Below the pieces are notes generated by a model. The model was not told the origin of the DNA. It ran no database searches and worked only from the letters and a program-made list of their open reading frames with translations. This document shows positions 1-8,108 of a stretch of 64,000 nucleotides of DNA, piece after piece. The stretch is taken from assembly GCF_026015885.1 (NCBI RefSeq), contig NZ_JAPDUG010000002.1, forward strand, positions 372,001 through 436,000, given 5' to 3'. Every line of letters starts with the position of its first letter. Positions within the stretch are counted from its first letter, which is position 1. This DNA is from Halocynthiibacter sp. SDUM655004 (GTDB lineage: Bacteria; Pseudomonadota; Alphaproteobacteria; Rhodobacterales; Rhodobacteraceae). Both the position numbers and the translations under genes were made by a program.

Positions 1-1
1 T

Positions 2-241
2 CCTGTCCCGTTTGAGCACCGGCGCAAAATAGTTAATGCCCTCAAAAGAGACAAAGTGGACACCTATCTCACTGAAAATACCACTTCAATCCATTTGTAT
101 GGAAGGCGCATGCGTAGAATGTTAGCGAAACGAAACAACGGAATCCCTGAGGAAGGCGGCCTATTTCACAGCCTTCTGACAAAGCATGGAATTGACCCAA
201 CGCAAGCTCCTGTAATCAGCAGAGACGCAGCTGTAGAGTAA
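2..241 (+). CDS. C-terminal part of an unidentified protein (5' end outside window)
   Basis: The reading frame is open from the first bases of the window to a TAA at 239-241, so only about the last 79 residues are present. The GTG at 56 is internal to this frame and probably not the true start. The fragment is basic, with an arginine/lysine-rich stretch around IHLYGRRMRRMLAKR and a tail containing LLTKHGIDP. Tails like this occur in some polysaccharide glycosyltransferases, but that is a weak impression and no function is assigned. It is followed after 21 bp by a methyltransferase on the same strand, so the two may be co-transcribed. Confidence 0.55.
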   Translation, partial: PVPFEHRRKIVNALKRDKVDTYLTENTTSIHLYGRRMRRMLAKRNNGIPEEGGLFHSLLTKHGIDPTQAPVISRDAAVE

Positions 242-262
242 ACAAATGGGACGGGTATTCTA

Positions 263-1012
263 ATGGGTGTTGATTATGCTTCCCTGAGTCAACTTTTGAA
301 GATTATCCCACAGATCCCTAAAAAAAATCGGATGCTTATGTTGGGTAGGCAAGGGCTCCACGTCAACCGCCCTCGCCTAAGACGCGCGGCAAACCGATTG
401 CTTGATGAGTTCCAACCTGAACTGACAATAGAAGAGCTTGAACAGGAAGATGGTTTTGCCGAGCCACTATTCGAAGCTCTCGGTGTTCAGCGCGTCCAGA
501 GCTTGGATTACTCCCAGTTTGAAGGTGCAAGTTTTGCACATGACCTGAACACACCCATCCCTTCTGAACTGGTGGGAAAGTTTGATATCGTGCTCGACGG
601 CGGTACGCTTGAACACGTGTTTGACGTTAAAACGGCCATGACAAATGCGTTTGACCTCCTCGCGCCGGGCGGCACCTTTATTGCGGCCTCACCAGGGAAT
701 AACTGGTTTGCACACGGTTTCTACCAGTTCGGACCAGAGTTGGTATTCTCCTTCTGGAAGCGGACAAAAGGGTGCGAAGTTTTGCAATGCACTTTCCTTC
801 CCGAATTCCCCCGGGATGCGCCATTTGAAATAGAAGACCCTTACGAAACAAAGCGTCGGCTTCGAATGGCGAAGAAGCTTGTACCGCAACGATGCTATTT
901 GTTCTACGTGGTTCGGAAACCACTCGAAGCATCAGACGTGAGCGAAACACCACTGCAAGGCGATTACACTCACCGATGGTCAGAAGCCGGTTCCGGCGGT
1001 GACGGAGCATAA
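263..1012 (+). CDS. class I SAM-dependent methyltransferase
   Basis: A 249-residue soluble protein. Its centre carries the hallmark of Rossmann-fold methyltransferases: FDIVLDGGTLEHVFD at about residues 110-124 (acidic strand-4 motif), then FDLLAPGGTFIAASP at about 133-147 (post-motif III). The usual glycine-rich motif I is not obvious at the N-terminus, where a MLMLGRQGLH stretch takes its place, so the cofactor site may be atypical. The substrate cannot be inferred. It follows the truncated gene by 21 bp and is followed by a 225-bp gap, so it is probably the last gene of a transcript that starts outside the window. Confidence 0.7.
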   Translation: MGVDYASLSQLLKIIPQIPKKNRMLMLGRQGLHVNRPRLRRAANRLLDEFQPELTIEELEQEDGFAEPLFEALGVQRVQSLDYSQFEGASFAHDLNTPIPSELVGKFDIVLDGGTLEHVFDVKTAMTNAFDLLAPGGTFIAASPGNNWFAHGFYQFGPELVFSFWKRTKGCEVLQCTFLPEFPRDAPFEIEDPYETKRRLRMAKKLVPQRCYLFYVVRKPLEASDVSETPLQGDYTHRWSEAGSGGDGA

Positions 1013-1237
1013 CAATATAGTCGAGCTGATTTGGCGATTGACGCCTGCTCCTGTGATATTTATTTTACCAACTAACTTAAATACACCGAAACTCAGTAAA
1101 AGCGAGGAATCCAGCCGTAAAGACGCGGCGACCGCGGTTTGGCATGCGCCGAATTTAAGCGCATCCGCCTCATCGCACACACATATATTGCAGTCTTCAC
1201 ACACATAGGGCGCCTTAGCTGGCGCGGGAGGGAATAC

Positions 1238-2338
1238 GTGACGAAGAAAATAGGCATTGGCGTCATAGGATGTGGCAACATTTCCGACGCCTATCTCAAG
1301 GCCGCGCCGCAGTTTGGTGTCTTGAACATGGTGGCCTGCGCCGACATCAATCTTTCTGTTGCCGAAGAAAAAGCCGCAACCTATGGCATCGAGGCTTTGA
1401 GCGTTGAGGCTTTACTCGCGGACGATCGCATTGACATTGTTCTAAATCTGACAACGCCTCAATTCCATGTTGAGGTGGGCAAGAAAGCTCTGAACGCGGG
1501 CAAACATGTATATTCCGAGAAGCCGCTCGCGGTGACGATGAAGGAAGCGATGGAGCTTGTTGATCTAGCGCGGGAAACCGGCCTTCGTGTCGGCTGCGCA
1601 CCAGACACGTTTTTTGGCGGTTCACACCAAACCGCGCGTAAACTTCTGGATGCGGGCGAGATCGGCGCGATTAATGCCGGCAGTGCTTACATGATGGTAC
1701 CAGGGCACGAAAGCTGGCACCCGAACCCAGATTTTTATTACAAAGCTGGCGGCGGCCCACTGCTGGATATGGGCCCTTACTATATCACCGCCCTGATCAA
1801 CATGATCGGCCCCGTGTCCTCTGTTCTCGGAGCGGCAACACGTTCCTATGAAAAGCGCGAAATCGGTTCAGGTGAGCGTGAGGGCGAGAGTTTCGACGTT
1901 GAAATCGACACACATATCTCCGGCATCATGACCTTTGTCAGCGGCGCGCAGGTTACGATCACGACAAGTTTCGATGTTCACAAGCACGAACACAACCATA
2001 TCGAGCTCTACGGGACTAAGGGATCAATGGTTGTCCCTGATCCAAACTGTTTTGATGGGGATGTTAAGATTTCGGAAGGCAGCGGCGATTGGGTCACTGC
2101 TGAACAAACTCATAAATACGGGGACGGCAACTATCGCATTCTCGGCCTTGCGGATATGGCACAAGCCATTGTGGATGACCGCCCGCATCGCGCCAGCCTT
2201 GAACTTTCACTTCATGTCCTTGAGGTGATGGAAGGCATCCTGACCGCCGCAGACACAAAGGCGATCGTTGAAATGAAACATCTATGTAAACGGCCGGAAG
2301 CCCTACCGGACAGCTTGCCGTTTGGCCAACTCGGATAG
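1238..2338 (+). CDS. Gfo/Idh/MocA family oxidoreductase
   Basis: About 366 residues. The N-terminus has the dinucleotide-binding motif IGVIGCGNIS (residues 5-14). Further in is the family signature KHVYSEKPLAVT, whose EKP lysine contacts the cofactor and substrate. The second half holds the sugar-binding domain with GGGPLLDMGPYYI. The GTG at 1238 is chosen as start because GGGAGGG lies just upstream and the Rossmann strand begins three residues later; an upstream ATG at 1139 would add a non-homologous leader. It lies 9 bp before a ThuA-like gene, so they form a two-gene operon. Members oxidise or epimerise sugars and cyclitols using NAD(P); the exact sugar is unknown. Confidence 0.85.
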   Translation: MTKKIGIGVIGCGNISDAYLKAAPQFGVLNMVACADINLSVAEEKAATYGIEALSVEALLADDRIDIVLNLTTPQFHVEVGKKALNAGKHVYSEKPLAVTMKEAMELVDLARETGLRVGCAPDTFFGGSHQTARKLLDAGEIGAINAGSAYMMVPGHESWHPNPDFYYKAGGGPLLDMGPYYITALINMIGPVSSVLGAATRSYEKREIGSGEREGESFDVEIDTHISGIMTFVSGAQVTITTSFDVHKHEHNHIELYGTKGSMVVPDPNCFDGDVKISEGSGDWVTAEQTHKYGDGNYRILGLADMAQAIVDDRPHRASLELSLHVLEVMEGILTAADTKAIVEMKHLCKRPEALPDSLPFGQLG

Positions 2339-2347
2339 GAACACAAA

Positions 2348-2995
2348 ATGACACAGAAAAAAGCACTCATCGTTTGGGGCGGATGGGAGGGCCACACGCC
2401 CGAACAAAGCGCCGAGGTTATGAAAGAAACTCTCGAAAGCAACGGATTTGACGTGACTCTTGAAGCGTCAACCAAAGCCTTCGCCGATCCTGATCTTGGC
2501 CGTTTTGACCTCATTATGCCGGTCATCACCATGTCGACGATTGAGAAGGAAGAGCTTGAGAACCTGATCAAGGCTGTACGCACAGGCTCTGGTCTTGCTG
2601 GCTTCCATGGCACAATGTGTGACAGTTTCCGGAATGAACCCGATTACCAATTCATGACTGGTGGGCAGTGGGTCGCGCATCCGGGCGATATCATCGACTA
2701 TTCAATTCAGATTTCACCAACCGGCGATCCAATTACCGAGGGGCTCTCTGATTTTGACTACCACTCTGAGCAATACTACATGCATGTAGATCCTTCTATC
2801 GAAGTCCTCGCAACGACAACATTCGACGGTAGCCGCTTTGAAGAAATCGATGGCGTCGTGATGCCTGTTGTCTGGAAACGCAAGTTCGGTAAAGGACGTG
2901 TTTTCTATAGCGCGCTTGGTCACATCGCTGATGAATTCAAAGTTCCGGAAATGAAAACCATGATGGAACGCGGTGCGCTCTGGGCCGCACGCTAA
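2348..2995 (+). CDS. ThuA-like domain protein
   Basis: A 215-residue protein of the ThuA (trehalose utilisation) family, which has a glutamine-amidotransferase-like fold. Visible features are the N-terminal strand ALIVWGGWEGHTP, the central GLAGFHGTMCDSFR segment where amidotransferases carry the nucleophile region, and DFDYHSEQYYMHVD with HIADEF near the end, which are typical ThuA positions. There is no signal peptide, so it is cytoplasmic. ThuA proteins are found beside Gfo/Idh dehydrogenases in gene sets that oxidise and cleave glycosides, and that is the context here, with a 9-bp gap to the dehydrogenase. The precise reaction is not established by sequence. Confidence 0.8.
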   Translation: MTQKKALIVWGGWEGHTPEQSAEVMKETLESNGFDVTLEASTKAFADPDLGRFDLIMPVITMSTIEKEELENLIKAVRTGSGLAGFHGTMCDSFRNEPDYQFMTGGQWVAHPGDIIDYSIQISPTGDPITEGLSDFDYHSEQYYMHVDPSIEVLATTTFDGSRFEEIDGVVMPVVWKRKFGKGRVFYSALGHIADEFKVPEMKTMMERGALWAAR

Positions 2996-3081
2996 GACCA
3001 GTACAAACACCAAATGCTAGCGCGGGTATTCCGTGCTGGCCTTACTCAAACAAACCCACCAAACACACTCCAGACAAAACG

Positions 3082-3142
3082 GCGCAACGGTCGCCCCTGC
3101 CCCCTTTCCCTTCGTTGCGCAATAGTCCAATAACAGTTGGAC
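3082..3142. repeat. two inverted repeats between thuA-like and sulfotransferase genes
   Basis: GCGCAACG at 3082-3089 pairs perfectly with CGTTGCGC at 3113-3120 across a pyrimidine-rich loop. A few bases later GTCCAA (3125-3130) pairs with TTGGAC (3137-3142) across a 6-base spacer. The first could fold in the transcript after the ThuA-like gene but lacks a U-run. The second is operator-sized and lies about 75 bp before the next start codon. No binding protein is suggested by sequence. Confidence 0.35.
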
Positions 3143-3216
3143 ATTCCATTGCGGCACTGGTGCATATCCAAAATTGCCGTGCTATGTTTCGCGCAGGACA
3201 ATACAGGACAGACGGT

Positions 3217-5133
3217 ATGGGAAAAATTTCGGTCGATAAGGCGCTACTCCTCGCCAAATCTCACGTGCGCAAAGGCGAACACGAAGAGGCTCGCCAACAG
3301 TTAGAAGCCGTGGTTCAGGCCTTCCCGAACAACAAGCGCGCAAAAGCAGCCCTCGCGTCGCTCGGCGTACAAAAAACCAAAGACGGCCTACCGCCACAGG
3401 ATGCCGTTCGCACCCTTACCAACCTCCTAAACCAAGGTCGTTTCAAGCAAGCAATTCCGCCGCTGAAGAAACTCTTGGCAGCCTACCCAAAGGCCGCTGA
3501 TCTGTGGAATTTTCTGGGGATTTGCTACACGCAATCCGGCGATCCTGAAAACGGCGCAACTGCGTTCAAAAAGGCCTCGCAACTCGAACCCAAAGTGCCT
3601 GATGGACATATCAACCTCGCGAATGCGCTAAAGTCACAAGAGAAATACGACGAAGCGATCCAAAGCTATAAACGCGCACTCAAGATCGTTCCAAACCATC
3701 TCGATGCCAGCTACAACTTGGCGGTGACGCTGAAGTCGCAAGGCAAGCACGACGAAGCAATCGAAGCCTACAAGCGCGTTATCGAACTCGACAAAGATTA
3801 TTTCGATGCCTACTTCAACCTTGGTGAATTGTACTTTGCAATGCATCAACACGATGACGCCATCGAAACATACAAGGAATGTGTGCGCCTTAAGCCCACA
3901 TTCGTAGATGCCCAGAGGTTCCTCGCAAACAACTACCGCAAGCGCGGTTACAATGAGGAAGCTGCCGCGAATTATCTGAGGACGCTTGAACTCGACCCAG
4001 AGAACCACGGCCTCATGAAGGACCTTTCATCAATATATAACAACATGGGCCAATTCGAAGAGGCTGAGAAATGGCTCAAACGTGCGCTTGAGATCAAGCC
4101 GGACTTCGCCGAGGCGCATCGATTACTCGCGATGCAAAACAAATACACGGAAGACGACCCTCACCTTGCCACTATGCTTTCGATGTATAACGATCCAGAA
4201 TTAGAAGACGAAGTGCGTATGCAAATCTGTTCGGGTCTATCCAAAGCTATGGGTGATATTGGAAAGACAAAAGAGTCATTTGAGTTCCTTAAGGAATCCA
4301 ACGCACTGCACAAAAAGATTCTGGACTACGATATCCAGAAAGACATCGATCTTTTCGACAAAATCAAAAGCACCGCAGATAAGGTTCAACGTGCCTCCCT
4401 CAAGGCCAAGCCAGCAGAAGAAGGCGATACGCCTGTTCCAATCTTCATTTTGGGCATGCCCCGTTCTGGAACCACGCTTACAGAGCAAATTCTCTCTGCC
4501 CACCCCGAAATTGCCGGTGCGGATGAGCTCCCTTATGTTGGCGCTTTTGGTGGCGACATAAAAGTAGGCGACAAGCCCGCGAATGCCGAAACTATTCGGG
4601 AGTTTCGCAAGAAATACATGGACTTGCTCATTAAGCACGCCGACGGCAAGCCCTATGTCACCGATAAGATGCCGCACAACTTCAACTCTATTGGCCTGAT
4701 ATGCGCGGCCTTCCCCGAAGCGAAGATCATCCATATTGATCGTGAAGCTGCCGCGATTTGTTGGTCGAACTACAAAACGTTCTTCCCCGCGGTTGGTCTG
4801 GCATACTGCCACGATTTATCGGATGTCGTTGACTACTACTTCTTGTTCGAAGACCTGATGAATTTCTGGTGGGAACGCTATCCTGACCGGATGTACCGTC
4901 TCGACTACGAAGAGCTTACTCGAAATCAGGAAGAAGAGACCCGCAAGCTCATTGATTATATCGGTGTTGAATGGGACGACGCCTGTCTTTCACCGCAAAA
5001 GAACACCCGAAGCATCAAAACGGCGTCGCTTCGTCAGGCGCGGCAGGCTGTTTACTCGGGCAGCTCTAAAGCTTGGGAGAAGTTCGCCCCCTACCTTGAC
5101 GGTGCCTTTGATCGGCTTCCCGCTAAGAATTAA
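3217..5133 (+). CDS. TPR-repeat sulfotransferase
   Basis: About 638 residues in two halves. The first half is built of tetratricopeptide repeats, with repeated units such as ALKSQEKYDEAIQSYKRAL and NLGELYFAMHQHDDAIETYKE. The second half is a PAPS-dependent sulfotransferase domain: the 5'-phosphosulfate loop FILGMPRSGTTLTEQILS begins near residue 408, followed by YVTDKMPHNF and HIDREAAAICWSNYKT. The ATG at 3217 opens the helical repeat region; an in-frame ATG at 3184 is an alternative. Such fusions sulfate or modify surface polymers or small acceptors, with the repeats docking a partner; the acceptor is unknown. It stands alone, followed by a strong terminator. Confidence 0.85.
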   Translation: MGKISVDKALLLAKSHVRKGEHEEARQQLEAVVQAFPNNKRAKAALASLGVQKTKDGLPPQDAVRTLTNLLNQGRFKQAIPPLKKLLAAYPKAADLWNFLGICYTQSGDPENGATAFKKASQLEPKVPDGHINLANALKSQEKYDEAIQSYKRALKIVPNHLDASYNLAVTLKSQGKHDEAIEAYKRVIELDKDYFDAYFNLGELYFAMHQHDDAIETYKECVRLKPTFVDAQRFLANNYRKRGYNEEAAANYLRTLELDPENHGLMKDLSSIYNNMGQFEEAEKWLKRALEIKPDFAEAHRLLAMQNKYTEDDPHLATMLSMYNDPELEDEVRMQICSGLSKAMGDIGKTKESFEFLKESNALHKKILDYDIQKDIDLFDKIKSTADKVQRASLKAKPAEEGDTPVPIFILGMPRSGTTLTEQILSAHPEIAGADELPYVGAFGGDIKVGDKPANAETIREFRKKYMDLLIKHADGKPYVTDKMPHNFNSIGLICAAFPEAKIIHIDREAAAICWSNYKTFFPAVGLAYCHDLSDVVDYYFLFEDLMNFWWERYPDRMYRLDYEELTRNQEEETRKLIDYIGVEWDDACLSPQKNTRSIKTASLRQARQAVYSGSSKAWEKFAPYLDGAFDRLPAKN

Positions 5134-5156
5134 CCTGTCGGTAAGAACAAAGTTTC

Positions 5157-5185
5157 AGGGCGCCTTGTTTCAGGCGCCCTTTTTC
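5157..5185 (+). terminator. rho-independent terminator after the sulfotransferase gene
   Basis: GGGCGCC at 5158-5164 pairs perfectly with GGCGCCC at 5173-5179 over an 8-base loop, and is followed at once by five T residues. It starts 24 bp after the stop codon of the sulfotransferase gene. Confidence 0.9.
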
Positions 5186-5211
5186 ATGCGTGACGCATAC
5201 AATCTTAAACG

Positions 5212-5225
5212 ATCAAAATTTTGAT
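5212..5225. promoter_or_regulatory. palindrome upstream of the DeoR regulator gene
   Basis: ATCAAAATTTTGAT is a perfect 14-bp palindrome lying 50 bp before the regulator start codon. Position and symmetry suit an autoregulatory operator, or it may overlap the promoter. Only one copy of the CTTTC-type element reported for AgaR regulators is seen nearby (as GAAAG at the ribosome-binding site), so assignment to AgaR is not supported. Confidence 0.4.
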
Positions 5226-5274
5226 TGAATAAGATCGCCTTCACTGCTACACCCCAGTTGAAAGAGGAGCGCGC

Positions 5275-6051
5275 ATGACAACGCCACGACAAAACCAACT
5301 TCTGGCTTTGCTGCTAAAACGCGGTCAAACTCAGGTACAGGATATTGCGCAAGAACTCGGCGCGTCGCTTGCGACCGTCCGCAGGGACCTCACGGATTTG
5401 GAAGCACAAGGGCGTGTGGAGCGGCTGCATGGCGCTGCGCAAATTGCCTCAGCTGCACGAGAAGAAGTCGCATTCGCCGCGCGCGAGAGTGTGAATGCCC
5501 GTGCAAAACGAACCATCGCTGCGACCGCATTCGGTGCTGTCAAACCGGGTGCGACTGTTTTTCTGGACGCGAGCACAACAGTGTTGCAACTCGTGCGCCA
5601 TATCATTGCGATGGACCAACCAATCAAGGTGTTCACCAACAGCCTTCGCGTTGCGCAGGAGCTAGCGCTGGTCTCGCACGTTGATCTATCGTTGATCGGC
5701 GGGCGCGTTCGGGAAGAGAACCTCTCGATGGTTGGGCCGTTGGCCTGCGCGGCTTTGAATAATTTGTGGATTGATCAGCTTTTCCTCGGCGCTACGGCGA
5801 TTGATAACGAAGGAACCCTCTCAAGCGTTGATGCGGATGAAGCTGCTGTGAATGCGACGATGATGGCGCGCGCGGCGGAAACATTCATTCTTGCGGACAG
5901 CTCCAAATTCGAGAAGCGCGCCACGCACGCCGTCACCACTCTACGCGAAGGTCACAGGCTGATCACCGACCTCCCGCCCCCACCCGCCTTTGCCGCACAC
6001 GCAAAACGCGCTGACATTTCACTCACGATCGCCAATTCGGCTGATACTTAA
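5275..6051 (+). CDS. DeoR-family transcriptional regulator (sugar-phosphate responsive)
   Basis: A 258-residue repressor-type regulator. An N-terminal DeoR winged helix-turn-helix covers about residues 5-55 (VQDIAQELGASLATVRRDL, then RVERLHGA). A sugar-phosphate sensing domain with the isomerase-like fold follows, with DASTT, TNSLRVAQELA and GGRVREENLSMVGP. AGAGGAG stands upstream of the ATG. The gene is 26 bp before a KbaZ/GatZ-like gene and opposite an amino-sugar operon, so it most likely senses a hexosamine or tagatose phosphate. AgaR/GatR-type function is the best guess, but GlpR-type members share the fold. Confidence 0.85.
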   Translation: MTTPRQNQLLALLLKRGQTQVQDIAQELGASLATVRRDLTDLEAQGRVERLHGAAQIASAAREEVAFAARESVNARAKRTIAATAFGAVKPGATVFLDASTTVLQLVRHIIAMDQPIKVFTNSLRVAQELALVSHVDLSLIGGRVREENLSMVGPLACAALNNLWIDQLFLGATAIDNEGTLSSVDADEAAVNATMMARAAETFILADSSKFEKRATHAVTTLREGHRLITDLPPPPAFAAHAKRADISLTIANSADT

Positions 6052-6077
6052 TTTACCACCCAACTCAGAGGTGCCAC

Positions 6078-7349
6078 ATGACTCCCCTTGACCGTTTTCT
6101 CGCCTTGCCAACATCTTTTAACGAAGGTCACAAACGTGGGCTGACAAGCGTCTGTTCCGCGCACCCGTTGGTTATCGAAGCGGCTCTTCTGGAGGCCTCC
6201 GAAGCCGAAGAGACGCCTTGTATCGAAGCGACCTGTAATCAGGTCAATCAAGATGGTGGCTACACGGGAATGACGCCACAGGACTTTCGCGATCTTGTGT
6301 TTTCCATAGCGCGAAAACTTGAGATTGATCCTAATGGAATTCTTCTCGGTGGAGATCATCTTGGCCCGAACCCTTGGCGCGACCTTCCAGCAAAAGAAGC
6401 AATGGCGAAAGCTCTGACGATGACACACGCCTATGCAGCAGCAGGGTTTGGCAAGATCCATCTTGATGCCTCAATGTCTTGTGCTGATGACCCCACCCCC
6501 TTGCCTGCCAAAACCGTTGCGGAACGCGCTGCGCTCTTGGCACAAGCCGCCGAAGAAGGCGCCGCATCTGCAGGGCACCCGTTACCGGGGTATATCATCG
6601 GCACCGAGGTTCCAGTGCCCGGAGGTGCAGCAGAGGCGCTGGATCATGTGGTTGTTTCCAACCCGCAAGACGCCGAGGAAACCATCAGCCTCCATCAAGA
6701 GTCTTTTAAATCAAACAAGTTAGATGCAGCACTTGATCGCGTCGTTGCGCTTGTGGTGCAGCCTGGTGTGGAATTTGGGCAAACAGACATCCACCGCTAT
6801 AACCGTATTGAGGCGCGCGATTTGATTGCTTGGCGGGATGCAGCGGGAAAGCTGGTTTTTGAGGCGCACTCGACCGATTACCAAACAGCACAGGCGCTCA
6901 CCGAACTGGTTGTTGACGGTTTTGCTATTCTCAAAGTCGGCCCGGGACTGACCTTCGCATTGCGAGAGGCATACTATTCTCTTGATCAGATCGCTGGCGA
7001 CATATCTGCAGAATACGAGGCGGGAACGCTTGCTGGCGTTATGGAAGACGTTATGCAGCGCAATCCACAATACTGGCAGCCCTATGTTGAAGGCGACACC
7101 GATGAGCAATATCGCCAGCGGCACGAAGGCCTGTCTGATCGTATCCGCTATTTGTGGCCGGATGCAGCGGCGGTTGCAGCTATAGATCGGCTGATGATGC
7201 AGTTTGCGGGTAAGACGGTATCTGTCGAGCAGCTTGGAAAGCACCATCCAGACCTGAAAGTGACGGCTCCAATGACGGCGCGCGATGTTATCATTCAAGC
7301 CGTACGCCAAGCGCTATCTGGCTATACATCGGCCTGTAAACAAGGCTGA
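6078..7349 (+). CDS. tagatose-bisphosphate aldolase non-catalytic subunit-like protein (KbaZ/GatZ family)
   Basis: A 423-residue TIM-barrel protein of the GatZ/KbaZ family. It contains the family stretches GLTSVCSAHPLVIEAAL, CIEATCNQVNQDGGYTGM, LLGGDHLGPNPW and HLDASMSC. In enterobacteria this subunit stabilises the catalytic class II aldolase GatY/KbaY in galactitol and N-acetylgalactosamine breakdown. No GatY/KbaY gene is in the window, so the partner is elsewhere or this member acts alone. AGAGGTG precedes the ATG. It is co-directional with the DeoR gene and convergent with the cutC-ended operon (12-bp gap). The pairing with an AgaS-like deaminase supports a tagatose-6-phosphate route. Confidence 0.85.
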   Translation: MTPLDRFLALPTSFNEGHKRGLTSVCSAHPLVIEAALLEASEAEETPCIEATCNQVNQDGGYTGMTPQDFRDLVFSIARKLEIDPNGILLGGDHLGPNPWRDLPAKEAMAKALTMTHAYAAAGFGKIHLDASMSCADDPTPLPAKTVAERAALLAQAAEEGAASAGHPLPGYIIGTEVPVPGGAAEALDHVVVSNPQDAEETISLHQESFKSNKLDAALDRVVALVVQPGVEFGQTDIHRYNRIEARDLIAWRDAAGKLVFEAHSTDYQTAQALTELVVDGFAILKVGPGLTFALREAYYSLDQIAGDISAEYEAGTLAGVMEDVMQRNPQYWQPYVEGDTDEQYRQRHEGLSDRIRYLWPDAAAVAAIDRLMMQFAGKTVSVEQLGKHHPDLKVTAPMTARDVIIQAVRQALSGYTSACKQG

Positions 7350-7361
7350 GACAGCACAATA

Positions 7362-8108
7362 TTAAGAAACCAGCGCGTCCAAAGTGGCGCGCATTTCTGA
7401 AATCTTAGCTGCGTCAGTCTCGCGTAAACCTGGGGTTGCGAAGCCGAATTTTGTGCTCAAAGCGTCAGCAACCACTGCTGTGCTGCAGGATGCGTGAAAG
7501 GACGTTGCGCCGGTCTCTCGCGCCAACATACTGACATTTCCCGCACTCACGCCGCTCCCAACGACAATCTCAATTAGTTCTCCAGCGTGCGCAACAAGCC
7601 GCCGCAAACGCTCGCCTCCGTCAACTGCACGCGGTGCCCCACCAGAGGTCAGTATCCGCTTAAATCCTAGATCAACAACCTGATCCATAGCTTCAAACGG
7701 ATCATCAAGACAATCTATTGCGCGATGAAGAGTCAGGCTCAGATCTTTGGCAGCCTCAACCATGCGTTGAAGGTTTGGCAGGTCGAGCGCCCCGTTCTTG
7801 ATTGCGCCGATGACGATCCCGCTTAGCCCTGCACGGCGAACGCACGCGATATCATGAAGCATCTGCTCCATCTCGGCATCGTTATATGTGAAGTCACCAG
7901 CGCGAGGGCGGATCATTGCATGCACGTCTACGCGGCTACTGCGTGCGCGTTCGATCAAACCCGCAGAAGGCGTAAGCCCACCGATTTCAAGCGCACTGCA
8001 AAGCTCAATCGTGTCGGTTCCTGTTTGTGCAGCACCCAGCCCTGAAGCCGTATCAACACAGACCTCAAGCTTCAGGTGTTGCGCATCGATTTGTGATTTA
8101 GGCATCAT
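7362..8108 (-). CDS. cutC: CutC family protein
   Basis: About 248 residues, a TIM-barrel of the CutC family. Recognisable elements are LEVCVDTASGL at the N-terminus, DTIELCSALEIGGLTPSAG, MIRPRAGDFTY and ILTSGGAPRAVDG. Two adjacent ATG codons (8108 and 8105) can start it; either overlaps the 3' end of nagA by 8-11 bp, so the two are translationally coupled. CutC was named for copper homeostasis, but that role is disputed. Its place as last gene of an amino-sugar operon suggests a metabolic job here. No copper-related gene is nearby. An upstream in-frame ATG at 8168 would overlap nagA much further and is not preferred. Confidence 0.85.
   Translation of the reverse strand: MMPKSQIDAQHLKLEVCVDTASGLGAAQTGTDTIELCSALEIGGLTPSAGLIERARSSRVDVHAMIRPRAGDFTYNDAEMEQMLHDIACVRRAGLSGIVIGAIKNGALDLPNLQRMVEAAKDLSLTLHRAIDCLDDPFEAMDQVVDLGFKRILTSGGAPRAVDGGERLRRLVAHAGELIEIVVGSGVSAGNVSMLARETGATSFHASCSTAVVADALSTKFGFATPGLRETDAAKISEMRATLDALVS

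Noticed and set aside
1139-1237. Upstream ATG extension of the Gfo/Idh gene at 1238
   Set aside because: The added residues show no family likeness and the GTG at 1238 has a good ribosome-binding site next to the Rossmann strand.
5155-5290. AgaR-type CTTTC operator cluster before the DeoR gene
   Set aside because: Only a single GAAAG was found, at the ribosome-binding site; multiple copies would be needed.
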